A stretch of 64,000 bases of DNA from Nitrospinaceae bacterium. GTDB lineage: Bacteria > UBA8248. Positions 17,249-26,170 of this stretch are shown piece by piece. The stretch's first letter is position 1, and each line of letters begins with the position of its first letter. Location: positions 1 through 64,000 of the forward strand of contig JABJAL010000097.1 in assembly GCA_018669005.1 (NCBI GenBank), written 5' to 3'. The notes beneath the pieces are model-generated. The model was not told the DNA's origin and did no database searches. It saw only the letters and a list, made by a program, of their open reading frames with translations. The position numbers and the translations under genes were made by a program.

Positions 17249-18559
17249 TTGAACCTATACGATGAAAATAGTTACGGACAAGTGAGACCAGCCGAAATGA
17301 CGAAAAACAACAGATACGCATTTCAACAATCCGAGGGCACCTCGCTCTGGCGAACGCTCAGGGAACTGGCCACGAACTCGGCGCATTATCCGTTTCTCCT
17401 GATCCTCCTCGAGATCAACCATATCGGAATTATTCCCTATTTCAAAAATCTATCTCACTGGGCGCTCCTCATATCCCCCTTCGTACAGGCTATCTACCTG
17501 TCTGGAACACACACGAAAGCATGGCAGATTTTTCTGGGCAATCTGATCGGAGTCGCTCTCTATACCGCCGTCGATTTAGGGGGAGAGGGGCTGGAATTTT
17601 TCGAAAAGCCCGAGCACATCGCCTACTGGGCCTTCGCCATCTCAATCGCCCTCGCGCAATTCGGGCGCATAGCGATGGAAAAGAAGTCACAGAGGGGCCA
17701 GGACTTTTTCCGCACCGCCGAGAACACGATCAGAACCATGATCATCCCGGCGGTCTATTTCATCAGCCTGATAAAGATCTCGAAATCAGACTTCCCCACT
17801 GCCTTGGTTTCCTTCTTCAACGAGAGTTCCCACCATTTCCTGGTCCAGGCCATTTTCATCATCGGCATATTCTACGGTGTCAATGAGGTTCTCCTGGCTC
17901 GGAATCGATCGTTTCTTCTCGTTCTCATAGAGCGGCTGCGCCATTACAGTTCGTGGTTCATCGATTCGAGCCTGATGGAAAATCTCGTTGAAACGGGGGG
18001 AGAGGCCGCCACGAAGCGCGCCGAGCGGACTGTGCTTTTCATGGACATCCGTGGATTCACGAACTGGTCGAGTATTCATATGGGAACCGAGGTGGGCGAC
18101 TTGCTAAACGGATATTACGAAATTGCGGGGCCTATTATTGCAGAGTACGGCGGACTGATGAACAACCTGACGGGCGATGAGGTCATGGCCATATTTCACG
18201 ATCCACGGAAGGCCGTTCAGTGCACAAGAGCCCTCCAAGCTAAAATTACGCCTTATCTTGGGCAGTTCGATCTGGGGGCCGGGGTTGGGCTCCACTGCGG
18301 AGAAGTCGTCGAAGGCCTTTTCGGCACATCGAACAAAAAAGTATTTTCGGTGATGGGAATGCCCGTTAATATCGCAAAAAGGCTTGAGGGTTGCGCCGAT
18401 TCGGGCTCAATTGTCTTTTCCGAGTCAATCTTAAAACACCTGGGAGACAGCTACGAAGTTCCCGTCGAATCGCTACCGCCCGTCTCCCTCAAAGGGGTGC
18501 CGGAGCCCGTTCCAATCTACAAAATCAAGTATTCAGAAAATGGAGACCTCTCGAAATAA
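17249..18559 (+). CDS. Membrane-bound class III adenylate/guanylate cyclase-like protein
   Basis: A 436-residue protein with five or six hydrophobic segments between residues ~45 and 215 and a class III cyclase domain from ~258 to 425. Both metal-binding Asp are present (D266 in LFMDIRGFT, D310 in LTGDEV) and the transition-state Asn/Arg pair is N374/R378 (VNIAKRLEG). The purine-recognition Lys is replaced by Asn306 (MNNLTGD), and the partner site holds Ser367 as in class IIIb. The GD that usually precedes the VN motif is GM here. Catalysis is probable; whether ATP or GTP is used cannot be told. TTG at 17249 or ATG at 17297 could be the start. Confidence 0.82.
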   Translation: MNLYDENSYGQVRPAEMTKNNRYAFQQSEGTSLWRTLRELATNSAHYPFLLILLEINHIGIIPYFKNLSHWALLISPFVQAIYLSGTHTKAWQIFLGNLIGVALYTAVDLGGEGLEFFEKPEHIAYWAFAISIALAQFGRIAMEKKSQRGQDFFRTAENTIRTMIIPAVYFISLIKISKSDFPTALVSFFNESSHHFLVQAIFIIGIFYGVNEVLLARNRSFLLVLIERLRHYSSWFIDSSLMENLVETGGEAATKRAERTVLFMDIRGFTNWSSIHMGTEVGDLLNGYYEIAGPIIAEYGGLMNNLTGDEVMAIFHDPRKAVQCTRALQAKITPYLGQFDLGAGVGLHCGEVVEGLFGTSNKKVFSVMGMPVNIAKRLEGCADSGSIVFSESILKHLGDSYEVPVESLPPVSLKGVPEPVPIYKIKYSENGDLSK

Positions 18560-18571
18560 TTTCTCTCCCCC

Positions 18572-19426
18572 TCACGCCTTCGACACACGACACAGAAGAC
18601 TCTTCAAGTTCGTCTGATCCGACACCGGGTCTAGCTGATTCTTGTCGGTCAAAAAATTCACCGAGCGCCATGGATGATAGGGCTGCCGCTCACCCCACCC
18701 AATAGGAATGAAAACAGCCGTTTCTCGAATGCCTGCGCTAACCCAGGCCATTGCCTCGATGCGCCCACCTGGCGTCTCGACGCGAACCCTGTCGCCATCC
18801 GAGATGCCAAGCCGCCCGGCTCGATTCGGGTGAATTTGGCAGTAAAGATCGGGCCACATCTCCTGCGCCTGCCAGAAGTAATGCGTTCAACTATGGAAAT
18901 GGGGAGCGGGGGGGCGAGCCGTTATAAGCTCGCTATCAAACCCTGCCTCGCGCAACACCGCGCCGGGGCTATCCTCTCCCGGCGGCACGATTCGGCAGCG
19001 CGCAGCCCCGGTGGGTGCGGCCTTGTGGAAAGGTGAAATTACGCCAAGCTCGCCATCACCGTGCGCCGTCTTGGCAAAGGGCATGTCCACCAACTGCTCG
19101 GGATCTGAGTAAAACTCGGGTAGCGCCGAGAGGCCAAGAGTCGAAAATTTTACCTCCAGCGCCTCGGTCCAGAATTCGAGCTTCCCGCTCGGCGTCGGAA
19201 AACGATAGCCCTCGGGCTGGCCTGCTGCTGTGGTTCCCTTAAGATAAAGTGTTTCTTGCTCGGGGGCGTCCTCGCTCGCCACCGGAATCCGATAGAGCCG
19301 GGGGCTCCCCGGAAGCCGCCAATCAGGAGATCTATTGGAGAGAAATGCGAACCATGTGATTAAAACAAGGGTGGCCGCAAATATCAGATAGGCCAAAAAG
19401 CGATCACTGATATCCGGTCGCTTCAT
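18572..19426 (-). pseudogene. Decayed C-terminal part of a molybdopterin oxidoreductase, fused to a membrane segment
   Basis: One reading frame of 285 codons is interrupted only by a TGA at 18887-18889. Upstream of it are FPTPSGKLEFWTEAL and LSALPEFYSDPEQL, downstream WPDLYCQIHPNRAGRLGISD, GDRVRVETPGG and HPWRSVNFLTDKNQ. These are the last third of a molybdopterin oxidoreductase, including the dinucleotide-binding domain. The cofactor and Fe-S N-terminal two thirds are missing. The first ~60 residues instead contain a membrane segment (FLAYLIFAATLVLITWFAFL). The family usually has a basic residue where the TGA stands, so CGA to TGA is the simplest cause. Non-functional as an oxidoreductase. 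Confidence 0.75.
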
Positions 19427-19430
19427 ATGA

Positions 19431-19913
19431 TCAGGAAAATTCGATTTTCTTTACTTCCAAAATTTCAAAGCTGCGCGTGCCGCCCGGAAGCTTGACTACC
19501 ACCTCATCGCCCGGCTCTTTTTGCATCAGCCCGCGAATAAGAGGGGCCTGAAACGAAAGAATGCCGTTTTGAAAATCACTCTCCTGCTCACCAAGGATCT
19601 TGTAGGTGAGTTCCTCGTCTTTATCCAAATCGAACAAGGTCACTTCGGTTCCGATCGTCACTTTGTCGCCGGCAATGGGCAAATCCTCTATCAACTCGGC
19701 ACTCTTGACCTTGTCCATCAAGATGCTCACCTCATGCTTGAGGTTTGACTGCAAATCAAGGGCTGCCTCCCACTCGGAGTTCTCGCTCAGGTCGCCGTAG
19801 TCCGCCGCCTTGGCCAACTCCTGCGCCACTTCAGTCTTTAAGCGATGAGTAATTTCATCCACTTTTTCCTTCATGATTTCAAGGCTATTTTTCGTCGTAT
19901 AATACGGGGGCAT
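19431..19913 (-). CDS. greA: Transcription elongation factor GreA/GreB family
   Basis: A 160-residue Gre factor that makes stalled RNA polymerase cleave its backtracked RNA. N-terminal coiled coil MPPYYTTKNSLEIMKEKVDE with KAADYGDLSENSEWEAALDL, whose Asp and Glu tip residues carry out the cleavage stimulation, then the FKBP-like domain with VTIGTEVTLFDLDKDEE, ISFQAPLIRGLM-like SFQAPLIRGLMQKEPGDEVV and FEILEVKKIEF. The ATG at 19913 with GAGAGAGG upstream is preferred over an in-frame ATG at 19964. It stands directly beside the molybdopterin remnant. Confidence 0.92.
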   Translation of the reverse strand: MPPYYTTKNSLEIMKEKVDEITHRLKTEVAQELAKAADYGDLSENSEWEAALDLQSNLKHEVSILMDKVKSAELIEDLPIAGDKVTIGTEVTLFDLDKDEELTYKILGEQESDFQNGILSFQAPLIRGLMQKEPGDEVVVKLPGGTRSFEILEVKKIEFS

Positions 19914-19960
19914 CGTTACCTCTCTCTTTGTCCCGCGCCGGGCAGTGCGCGAAGCTAGAC

Positions 19961-20884
19961 TCAAGCCCGGGGGCTTTTTTCTCCGGTAGTCAAAAGATGA
20001 TTCCTAAAATCAAAACCAGTATCCTCGGAGAACGCATCGATCAGGCGTTTGGTCACCGGACCAGGCACGCCATGCTCCGGTTTAAAACTGTCCACTTCCC
20101 TTACCGGCACAGCGCAAATAGCGCTCGATGTGATGAAATATTCCTGTGCCTGAGCCACATCGTACATCGTAAAATTTCGCTCCTCGACGGGAATCCCCAG
20201 CCGCCCCGCTAATTCAAACACGGCCTGCCGTGTCACGCCCTGAAGCACATTTCTCTCTGGCGGCGTCCACAGGGCGCCATCGCGAACGATAAAGAAATTC
20301 GCTGAAGAATTTTCAGCAACATTCCCGTGAATATCGAGCATGAGCGAAAGCGAGCCGCTCGCTGCAGCATCGAGCTCGGCAAGTATCTGATTCATCTTGC
20401 TCGTCACCTTCGCACGCGTCTCTACACACTCGGGCGGATTCCGCCGGGTGGCGGTCACCGCCAGGCGAACACCTTCCTCATAGTTTCGAGCAATTTTCCC
20501 CACGTCCACAGGGCGCCAAAAAATCACCACTGTCGCCCGCTTAGCCGAGCCAGCCGACATCGAGGCATCATCCACACCCCGCGTCACCCAGTGTCCAACA
20601 CGGTACATACTGCCCGGCTCAAGGTTCCTTTCATTAGCGGCAAGGGTGTCGAGCGTTGCCTTCTCCATCTCCTCACGGCTCATGCCCGGATCGATTCGCA
20701 CATAGCGAAGAGAGCGATAAAGGCGATCAATGTGATCGCTCAATCGATAGAGACGGCCATCGAAGCAAGGTGTCACCTCATAGACCCCGTCCCCCCAGAG
20801 AAATCCGCGATCAAACGGAGATATCCTTGCCTGACTCTCCTCGACAATTTCACCGTTCAGATAAAGTACGCGCTCGCCTACCAC
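19961..20884 (-). CDS. Class IV PLP aminotransferase (branched-chain / D-amino acid aminotransferase family)
   Basis: A 307-residue fold-type IV enzyme. N-terminal VLYLNGEIVEESQARISPFD followed by RGFLWGDGVYEV, the Lys-containing helix AKVTSKMNQILAELDAAASG, then LMLDIHGNVAENSSANFFIV and TPPERNVLQGVTRQAVFELA, which are the BCAT/D-AAT/ADC-lyase family motifs. GxVAExxxxN is complete. It could act on branched-chain or D-amino acids or as aminodeoxychorismate lyase; sequence alone does not decide. It follows greA's orientation, with a separate upstream region. Confidence 0.88.
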   Translation of the reverse strand: MVGERVLYLNGEIVEESQARISPFDRGFLWGDGVYEVTPCFDGRLYRLSDHIDRLYRSLRYVRIDPGMSREEMEKATLDTLAANERNLEPGSMYRVGHWVTRGVDDASMSAGSAKRATVVIFWRPVDVGKIARNYEEGVRLAVTATRRNPPECVETRAKVTSKMNQILAELDAAASGSLSLMLDIHGNVAENSSANFFIVRDGALWTPPERNVLQGVTRQAVFELAGRLGIPVEERNFTMYDVAQAQEYFITSSAICAVPVREVDSFKPEHGVPGPVTKRLIDAFSEDTGFDFRNHLLTTGEKSPRA

Positions 20885-21073
20885 CGATATTCACCTCTTG
20901 TTTTTCTGTACAAGAAAGTGCGACTAATCCGGATTCACACTGGATCAGCCGCACTCATAAAAACCACCCCCTCCGGGATAGTAAATCCATTATACATAAA
21001 TTCTATACATCAAGGAAAGTCGTATTCAAGGAGAAAAACAAGACATCTAGCAGAAATATAAGGAGTTTCGCGC

Positions 21074-21429
21074 CTATCGACCTTTGGGCATTAGCTTCCA
21101 CAAACGCTCGGCATTGCCATGGGCAATGGCGTGAGCTGCTCGGGTGGGTAACTCCTTTAGCGCCTTGGTGAAATACCTTACCGCCCGCCGGTATTTATTC
21201 TTGCGCCAGTGCTTATCCCGCACCATGTCGAGAGCAAAAATAAATCGATCAGGGTAGGCGATAAAATGAATATTTCGATGCGTTTTGGGCGAACGGGCGG
21301 CCTCAGCATGAAAAAGTTGACTAATTTATTAAGCGCAAATGGATGGTCTGGGTGCCTTTTCAACAACCGCTCAAGACTGGCCATGAACATCGATAAAATA
21401 GAGGTCGTTCGGGTCGTGCCCCGGACCAA
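21074..21429 (-). pseudogene. Remnant of an amidohydrolase-2 family gene (C-terminal part)
   Basis: The minus strand reads YPDRFIFALDMVRDKHW, then RRAVRYFTKALKELPTRAAH and AHGNAERLWKLMPKGR to a stop at 21074, a clear C-terminus of a TIM-barrel amidohydrolase. Just upstream the other frame gives LERLLKRHPDHPFALN, so a frameshift separates the two parts near 21260. No start-proximal domain follows further upstream. About 200 codons of the usual 300 or more are lost. The remnant lies between the aminotransferase gene and hyuB. A remnant of the same type may be present at 54070-54358. Confidence 0.7.
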
Positions 21430-21508
21430 AATAATCCGCTATTTTGGGAGCGTACGAGACTGGACCGACTAGGAACAAAACAATTGTCGCCAAATTTCGA
21501 TTCAAGGG

Positions 21509-23122
21509 TTAGCGTCGTTTTTTCTTGGCTGTGGGCCTCCCCCACCCACCGCCGCCCGGCGTCTCAAGAGAGATGACATCCCCCGCCTTCGCCTCTAACC
21601 GCGCCTTTCCGGGCACAGGAAGCCTCTTTTTTCCCCTATAAATAGCATTGCGCCCCGGCTTGCCCGGCTCCCCGCCCTTTAGAGGATAGGGGGCCATCTC
21701 CCGGCGCTCGGTCATGAACGAAACCGTCGCATCAACCATCACCTCTATCTCGCGCACAATTCCGTCCCCGCCCCGGTGTTTGCCGCGGCCCCCGCTGCCC
21801 CGCCTGACGCCGTAGCGGCGCACACGGTAGGGATAAGCGTGCTCAAGGGCCTCGATAGGCGTGTTCATCGTGTTCGTCAGATGGGAGTGAATTGCATCCT
21901 CGCCGGGCCCTAACGGGCCGCCGCCCATACCGCCGCCCGTGGTCTCGTAGTAGGCAAATGGTTTTCCCTGCCGCACACCCGGCCTCGGGTCGATGCCGCC
22001 TATGGAAAGATTACTCATCGAGCCGCAGGACGCCGCCGGTATAATTCCTGGGCACGCTTTGGCCAGCGCTCCTAGAATCGCGTCCACCATTCGCTGGCTC
22101 GTCTCGACATTCCCGCCGGCCACTGCGGCCGGGAACAAAGCGTTCACTACAGTCCCCTCGGGGGCGATGACTTTTATCGGGTCCATACATCCAGAGTTAT
22201 TCGGAATATCATAGGGAACAAGACAACGAACGGCGTAATAAGCAGCCGTCCGGGCGATACTCTCAACTGCATTCACGCTGCCTCGCGTTTGGGGGGCAGA
22301 GCCGGTGAAGTCCACCAGGAGGCGCTCTCCCTTCACTGTCAGCTTTACCCGAATGGGAACACGTCCGCTCCCAAAACCATCGTCCTCCATCGCGTCCTCA
22401 AACTGATACACCCCGTCCGGGATGCCCCGGATAGCCGAGCGCGTCATCCGCTCGGCATAGGCTTGAAGCTCCCGCGTGTAGCGAAGCGTACGGGCAAGGC
22501 CGTGGCGGCGGGCGATTTCGAGCACGCGGCGCTCGCCTACCCGATTGGCCGCTATCTGCGCGGCAATGTCCCCCTCCCGCTCCTCGGGGGTGCGCACGTT
22601 GGCGAGAATGAGACGGAGCACATCCCCGTCGAGTTCTCCCTCGCGTACAAGCCGAACGGGGGGAATTACAACACCGTCCTGAAAAATCTCAGTCGTAATG
22701 CTCATCGAGCCCGGCGCCGTTCCACCCACGTCAGAATGATGGGCGCGATTCGCCACGTAATAGATAAGACGCTTATTTTTTCCCGCCATGAACACGGGCG
22801 AGATCATCGTGATGTCGGGCAGGTGATTTCCGCCGTGGAATGGATCGTTGAGCGCCACCACATCGCCCGGATTCAGGTCCATTGTTTCAATTACGTGCTC
22901 TACCGACATGGGCATCGAGCCCAGGTGCGCGGGAAGGTGCGCCGCTTGGGCGGCCATTTTCCCCTCGGCATCGAAGATGGCACACGAATAATCCCGCCGC
23001 TCCTTGATGTTCGGCGAAAATGAGGAGAGGCAAAGCGCCACGCCCATTTCCTCAGAAGCGGCGAAAAACAGGTTGCGGAACACCTCGAGGAGGACCGGAT
23101 CGTATGCAGCTCGTCTCTTCAC
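21509..23122 (-). CDS. Hydantoinase B / oxoprolinase beta-subunit family protein
   Basis: A 537-residue HyuB-type protein. Family motifs in order: AASEEMGVALCLSSFSPNIK near the N-terminus with DYSCAIFDAEG, MSVEHVIETM, ALNDPFHGGNHLPDITMISP, TRGSVNAVESI, and GDGIVREIEVMVDATVSFMT at the end. The family includes N-methylhydantoinase B, oxoprolinase and acetone carboxylase alpha subunits, which act together with the A subunit. The GTG start at 23122 overlaps the stop of hyuA (GTGA), so translation is coupled. Substrate not defined. Confidence 0.9.
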   Translation of the reverse strand: MKRRAAYDPVLLEVFRNLFFAASEEMGVALCLSSFSPNIKERRDYSCAIFDAEGKMAAQAAHLPAHLGSMPMSVEHVIETMDLNPGDVVALNDPFHGGNHLPDITMISPVFMAGKNKRLIYYVANRAHHSDVGGTAPGSMSITTEIFQDGVVIPPVRLVREGELDGDVLRLILANVRTPEEREGDIAAQIAANRVGERRVLEIARRHGLARTLRYTRELQAYAERMTRSAIRGIPDGVYQFEDAMEDDGFGSGRVPIRVKLTVKGERLLVDFTGSAPQTRGSVNAVESIARTAAYYAVRCLVPYDIPNNSGCMDPIKVIAPEGTVVNALFPAAVAGGNVETSQRMVDAILGALAKACPGIIPAASCGSMSNLSIGGIDPRPGVRQGKPFAYYETTGGGMGGGPLGPGEDAIHSHLTNTMNTPIEALEHAYPYRVRRYGVRRGSGGRGKHRGGDGIVREIEVMVDATVSFMTERREMAPYPLKGGEPGKPGRNAIYRGKKRLPVPGKARLEAKAGDVISLETPGGGGWGRPTAKKKRR

Positions 23123-25152
23123 TTTAGCCCCCTCCCCCCACTAGTCACATCAAGTATCAAATTTCCCCACTCGTCCACCCGGCAGGCCGCACCGGGAGGA
23201 AGAACTGTAGTCGCACTGAATTCAGTCACAACGGCCGGACCTCGAAATCGGTCTCCCGCAAGAAGAAGATCGCGCTCATAGAGGCGGCCTTTCATTTTTT
23301 TCCCATCAAAAATCATCTCGCGCACCCCGGCGAGGGCCTGAGCGGCGCCTCGCCCCCCTGTCTTCACCCGCTTGGCAGAGGGCTTTCGAACACTTCCCGA
23401 CGCCCTGAGCCGGATTGTGACAATCTCGACGGGACGCTCAGGATTAGATATGCCAAATCGTTCATGGTGTGCCTTATCAAAGGCGGCCCTAAGGCGCGCA
23501 GGAGAGACGCTAGATCTACCGAGAGGCAGCGTTAGCTCATAAGACTGGCCGAGATACCTCAAATCTGCGAAACGCTCAGTTCGAAAACGCGCAAACCCCT
23601 CGGCCCGCATATCGCGCCCCGCCTCTTTGGTCAGAGCACCGAAGTGGCGGGTGAGCGTTTTTTGATCAACCTGCCCGGCTGGCAGAAGGATTGAGCGCGC
23701 AAAATCCTTGACGACATCGGCAGTCAGCATCCCCCGCGCAGATAGAATCCCCGGCTCTCGGGGCACAATCACTGTTGGTATATCCAGAATTCGCGCCAGC
23801 GAAACCGCATGCATCCCGCCTGCCCCGCCAAAAGAGATGAGGGTGAAATCTCTCGGGTCAAATCCCCGCTCCACAGATATGAGCCGAATAGCTCCGGCCA
23901 TATGCTGATCCGCAATTCGAGTGATCCCCTCTGCTGCTGCGGCGGGGTCGAGACCTAGGGAGTTTCCCAACTTCCGGACTCCCCGCGCGGCGGCAACGGC
24001 GTCCAGGCGCATCTGCCCGCCGAGGAAACGCTCAGGATCGAGCCTGCCCAAATACAGGTTCGCATCGGTTACGGTAACATCGCTCCCCCTGCCATAGCAG
24101 ATGGGGCCAGGGTCTGCGCCCGCACTTTCAGGGCCAACGGTGAGCGCTCCGCCCGGGTCACGCCTCGCAATTGAGCCGCCGCCGGCACCAACTGTATGAA
24201 TATCAATAACGGGCACCCGGATGGGACACCCGGCAACTTCGGTTTCCGAGGTGAAACCAATTGCGCCCTCTAAGAGAGATACATCCGTACTCGTCCCACC
24301 CATGTCGAAGGTGATGGCTTTTTCATACCCCGCTCGGCGCGCCACTTCGTAGCCGCCCACAACGCCTCCAGCGGGACCCGAAAGAATGGTGCGAACCGCC
24401 TCACGCGAGGCCGTTTCCGACGAGATGACCCCCCCGTTGCTTTGCATGATACGCAAACGACCAGGCCCCATTTTTCTTTCAAGCTCACCCAGATAGCGGC
24501 TCATCATGGGCGAAACATAGGCGTTCACGCAGGTGGTGCTAGTCCGCTCATACTCTCGGTATTCGGGAAGGACATGGCTCGACAAAGAGACCGCGATGCC
24601 CGCCCGCTCAAGCACCTCGGCCACTTTTTCCTCGTGCGCCGAATTGGCATAGGCGTGCAGAAAACAAACTGCGGCAATTTCGGCCCCCGATTTTTTTATC
24701 CTCTCGGTGAGCCGTTTAATTTCCCTACTGGAAATTGGCTCAACAACATTCCCAAGTTCATCGAGACGCTCTTTGATGCCGAATCTAAGGGGGCGTGGAA
24801 TGAGCGGGGGCGGGCGATGATAGGCCAGATCGTAAAGGTTGTTGCGACTCTGGCGTCCTATCTCAATGACATCCTCGAAACCGGCGGTCGTGATCAGCGC
24901 GGCTCTCGCCCCCCTGCGAGTGAGGAGCGAGTTCGTCGCCACCGTCGAGCCGTGAGTCAGGTCAATTCCACCGAGTGATTCACTCTCGGCCAAATCGGCG
25001 ATGCCATTCAAAATGGCCCGTGAGGGATCATCCGGCGTCGAGGGCACTTTGTGCACACGCACACGGCTACCTCGGATGAGAATAAAATCCGTGAAAGTGC
25101 CGCCGGTATCCACTCCGATACGAACCGAGGTCGAATTTGTTTTCTTATTCAA
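23119..25152 (-). CDS. Hydantoinase A / oxoprolinase alpha-subunit family protein
   Basis: A 677-residue ATP-dependent HyuA. The N-terminal actin-like ATPase motif is IGVDTGGTFTDFILI, with LTHGSTVATNSLLTRRGARA and LSGPAGGVVGG, DMGGTSTDVSLLEG later, and HTVGAGGGSIARRDPGGALT followed by VGPESAGADPGPICYGRGSD. It should form a complex with the HyuB gene product to hydrolyse a cyclic amide or ureide using ATP. It lies 10 bases after the stop of the D-hydroxyacid dehydrogenase, part of a minus-strand run that begins with an aminotransferase. Confidence 0.92.
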   Translation of the reverse strand: MNKKTNSTSVRIGVDTGGTFTDFILIRGSRVRVHKVPSTPDDPSRAILNGIADLAESESLGGIDLTHGSTVATNSLLTRRGARAALITTAGFEDVIEIGRQSRNNLYDLAYHRPPPLIPRPLRFGIKERLDELGNVVEPISSREIKRLTERIKKSGAEIAAVCFLHAYANSAHEEKVAEVLERAGIAVSLSSHVLPEYREYERTSTTCVNAYVSPMMSRYLGELERKMGPGRLRIMQSNGGVISSETASREAVRTILSGPAGGVVGGYEVARRAGYEKAITFDMGGTSTDVSLLEGAIGFTSETEVAGCPIRVPVIDIHTVGAGGGSIARRDPGGALTVGPESAGADPGPICYGRGSDVTVTDANLYLGRLDPERFLGGQMRLDAVAAARGVRKLGNSLGLDPAAAAEGITRIADQHMAGAIRLISVERGFDPRDFTLISFGGAGGMHAVSLARILDIPTVIVPREPGILSARGMLTADVVKDFARSILLPAGQVDQKTLTRHFGALTKEAGRDMRAEGFARFRTERFADLRYLGQSYELTLPLGRSSVSPARLRAAFDKAHHERFGISNPERPVEIVTIRLRASGSVRKPSAKRVKTGGRGAAQALAGVREMIFDGKKMKGRLYERDLLLAGDRFRGPAVVTEFSATTVLPPGAACRVDEWGNLILDVTSGGRGLK

Positions 25153-25162
25153 GATGATTGCC

Positions 25163-26170
25163 TTATCGCCGCCGACGCGGCCACGCCTCGGGGTTGAGGA
25201 GATTCTGCGGGCGTTTTCCCGACACGAACGCTCGAATGTTCAGCACCACCCGGTCTGCCATATCTCCCAGGCCTTTGTCACTCGAGGAGCCAATGTGGGG
25301 AAGCATAACCACATTTTTCATTTTAAAGAGAGGCGATTTTTGTATCGGCTCCTTCTCGTAAACGTCGAGACCTGCGCCAGCCAGATGACTAGAGCGAAGT
25401 GCACGAATAAGCGCACTCTCATCCACGACCGCGCCCCGGGCAGTATTAATAAGAATCGCCCCCGGCTTCATGCGAGCCAACTCATCCTCCCCAATCATGT
25501 TCCGCGTATCATCGTTCAATGCCACATGAATAGAAATGAAATCGGATTCCGACAAAAGCCGCTTTAGCGGAAGATAGCCAACACCCAACGCAGCTTCCTC
25601 CTTAGGGTCTCTTCGGCTCCGGCTCCAGTAGCTCACCTTCATCCCGAAACCACTGGCCATTCGGGCAACCGCCGAACCGATGCCACCCAAGCCCACGATA
25701 CCCAGAGCCCGACCAGACAAGCTCTTCCCCGTTAGAAGATTGGGTGTCCATTTATTCCAGCGCCCCGAGCGCATGAAGGCATCGGCCTCGGGTATCCGCC
25801 GGGCGACTGAGAGGAGTAGGCCCATCGCCGTCTCAGCCGTGGGTCCAACTACTGCGCCCGGCGTGTTGGTCGCCAAGATACCGCGCTCGGTCGCCGCAGC
25901 GAGATCGATATTATCGAATCCGACGCCGAAGTTCGCCACAAGGGCAAGACCAGGTGCCGCGTCCATGAAATCAGCGTCGATGGGATCCTCCACCATGGGG
26001 ATCACCACCCGGACATTTTTCACCGCGCGCCGATAAACGGAAAAAGAGGGCGCACTCTCGCCCTTGTGAACCTTTAGTTCTGAAAAAGCGCGGAGTTTAT
26101 CGAAATATTCCGATCGAAATCGCCGGGAGAGGAATACCTGCGGAAGAGCTTTACTACCCGAGGGGGGCAT
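25163..26170 (-). CDS. D-2-hydroxyacid dehydrogenase (glyoxylate/hydroxypyruvate reductase type)
   Basis: A 335-residue NAD-dependent dehydrogenase. FGVGFDNIDLAAATERGI, the Rossmann motif GIVGLGGIGSAVARMASGFG, the active-site Arg in LINTARGAVVDESAL, Glu in GLDVYEKEP, and His in LPHIGSS complete the catalytic triad. It starts where the aminotransferase stops (TAATG, one shared base) and is followed by hyuA. In this context it may reduce a 2-oxoacid made by the neighbouring aminotransferase. One of three family members in the window (others at 42784 and 54751). Confidence 0.9.
   Translation of the reverse strand: MPPSGSKALPQVFLSRRFRSEYFDKLRAFSELKVHKGESAPSFSVYRRAVKNVRVVIPMVEDPIDADFMDAAPGLALVANFGVGFDNIDLAAATERGILATNTPGAVVGPTAETAMGLLLSVARRIPEADAFMRSGRWNKWTPNLLTGKSLSGRALGIVGLGGIGSAVARMASGFGMKVSYWSRSRRDPKEEAALGVGYLPLKRLLSESDFISIHVALNDDTRNMIGEDELARMKPGAILINTARGAVVDESALIRALRSSHLAGAGLDVYEKEPIQKSPLFKMKNVVMLPHIGSSSDKGLGDMADRVVLNIRAFVSGKRPQNLLNPEAWPRRRR

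Noticed and set aside
18859-18889. TGA in the molybdopterin oxidoreductase frame as a selenocysteine codon
   Set aside because: It is in the C-terminal domain, far from the catalytic Sec/Cys of formate dehydrogenases. The first two thirds of the enzyme are missing and no SECIS-like hairpin is visible after it.
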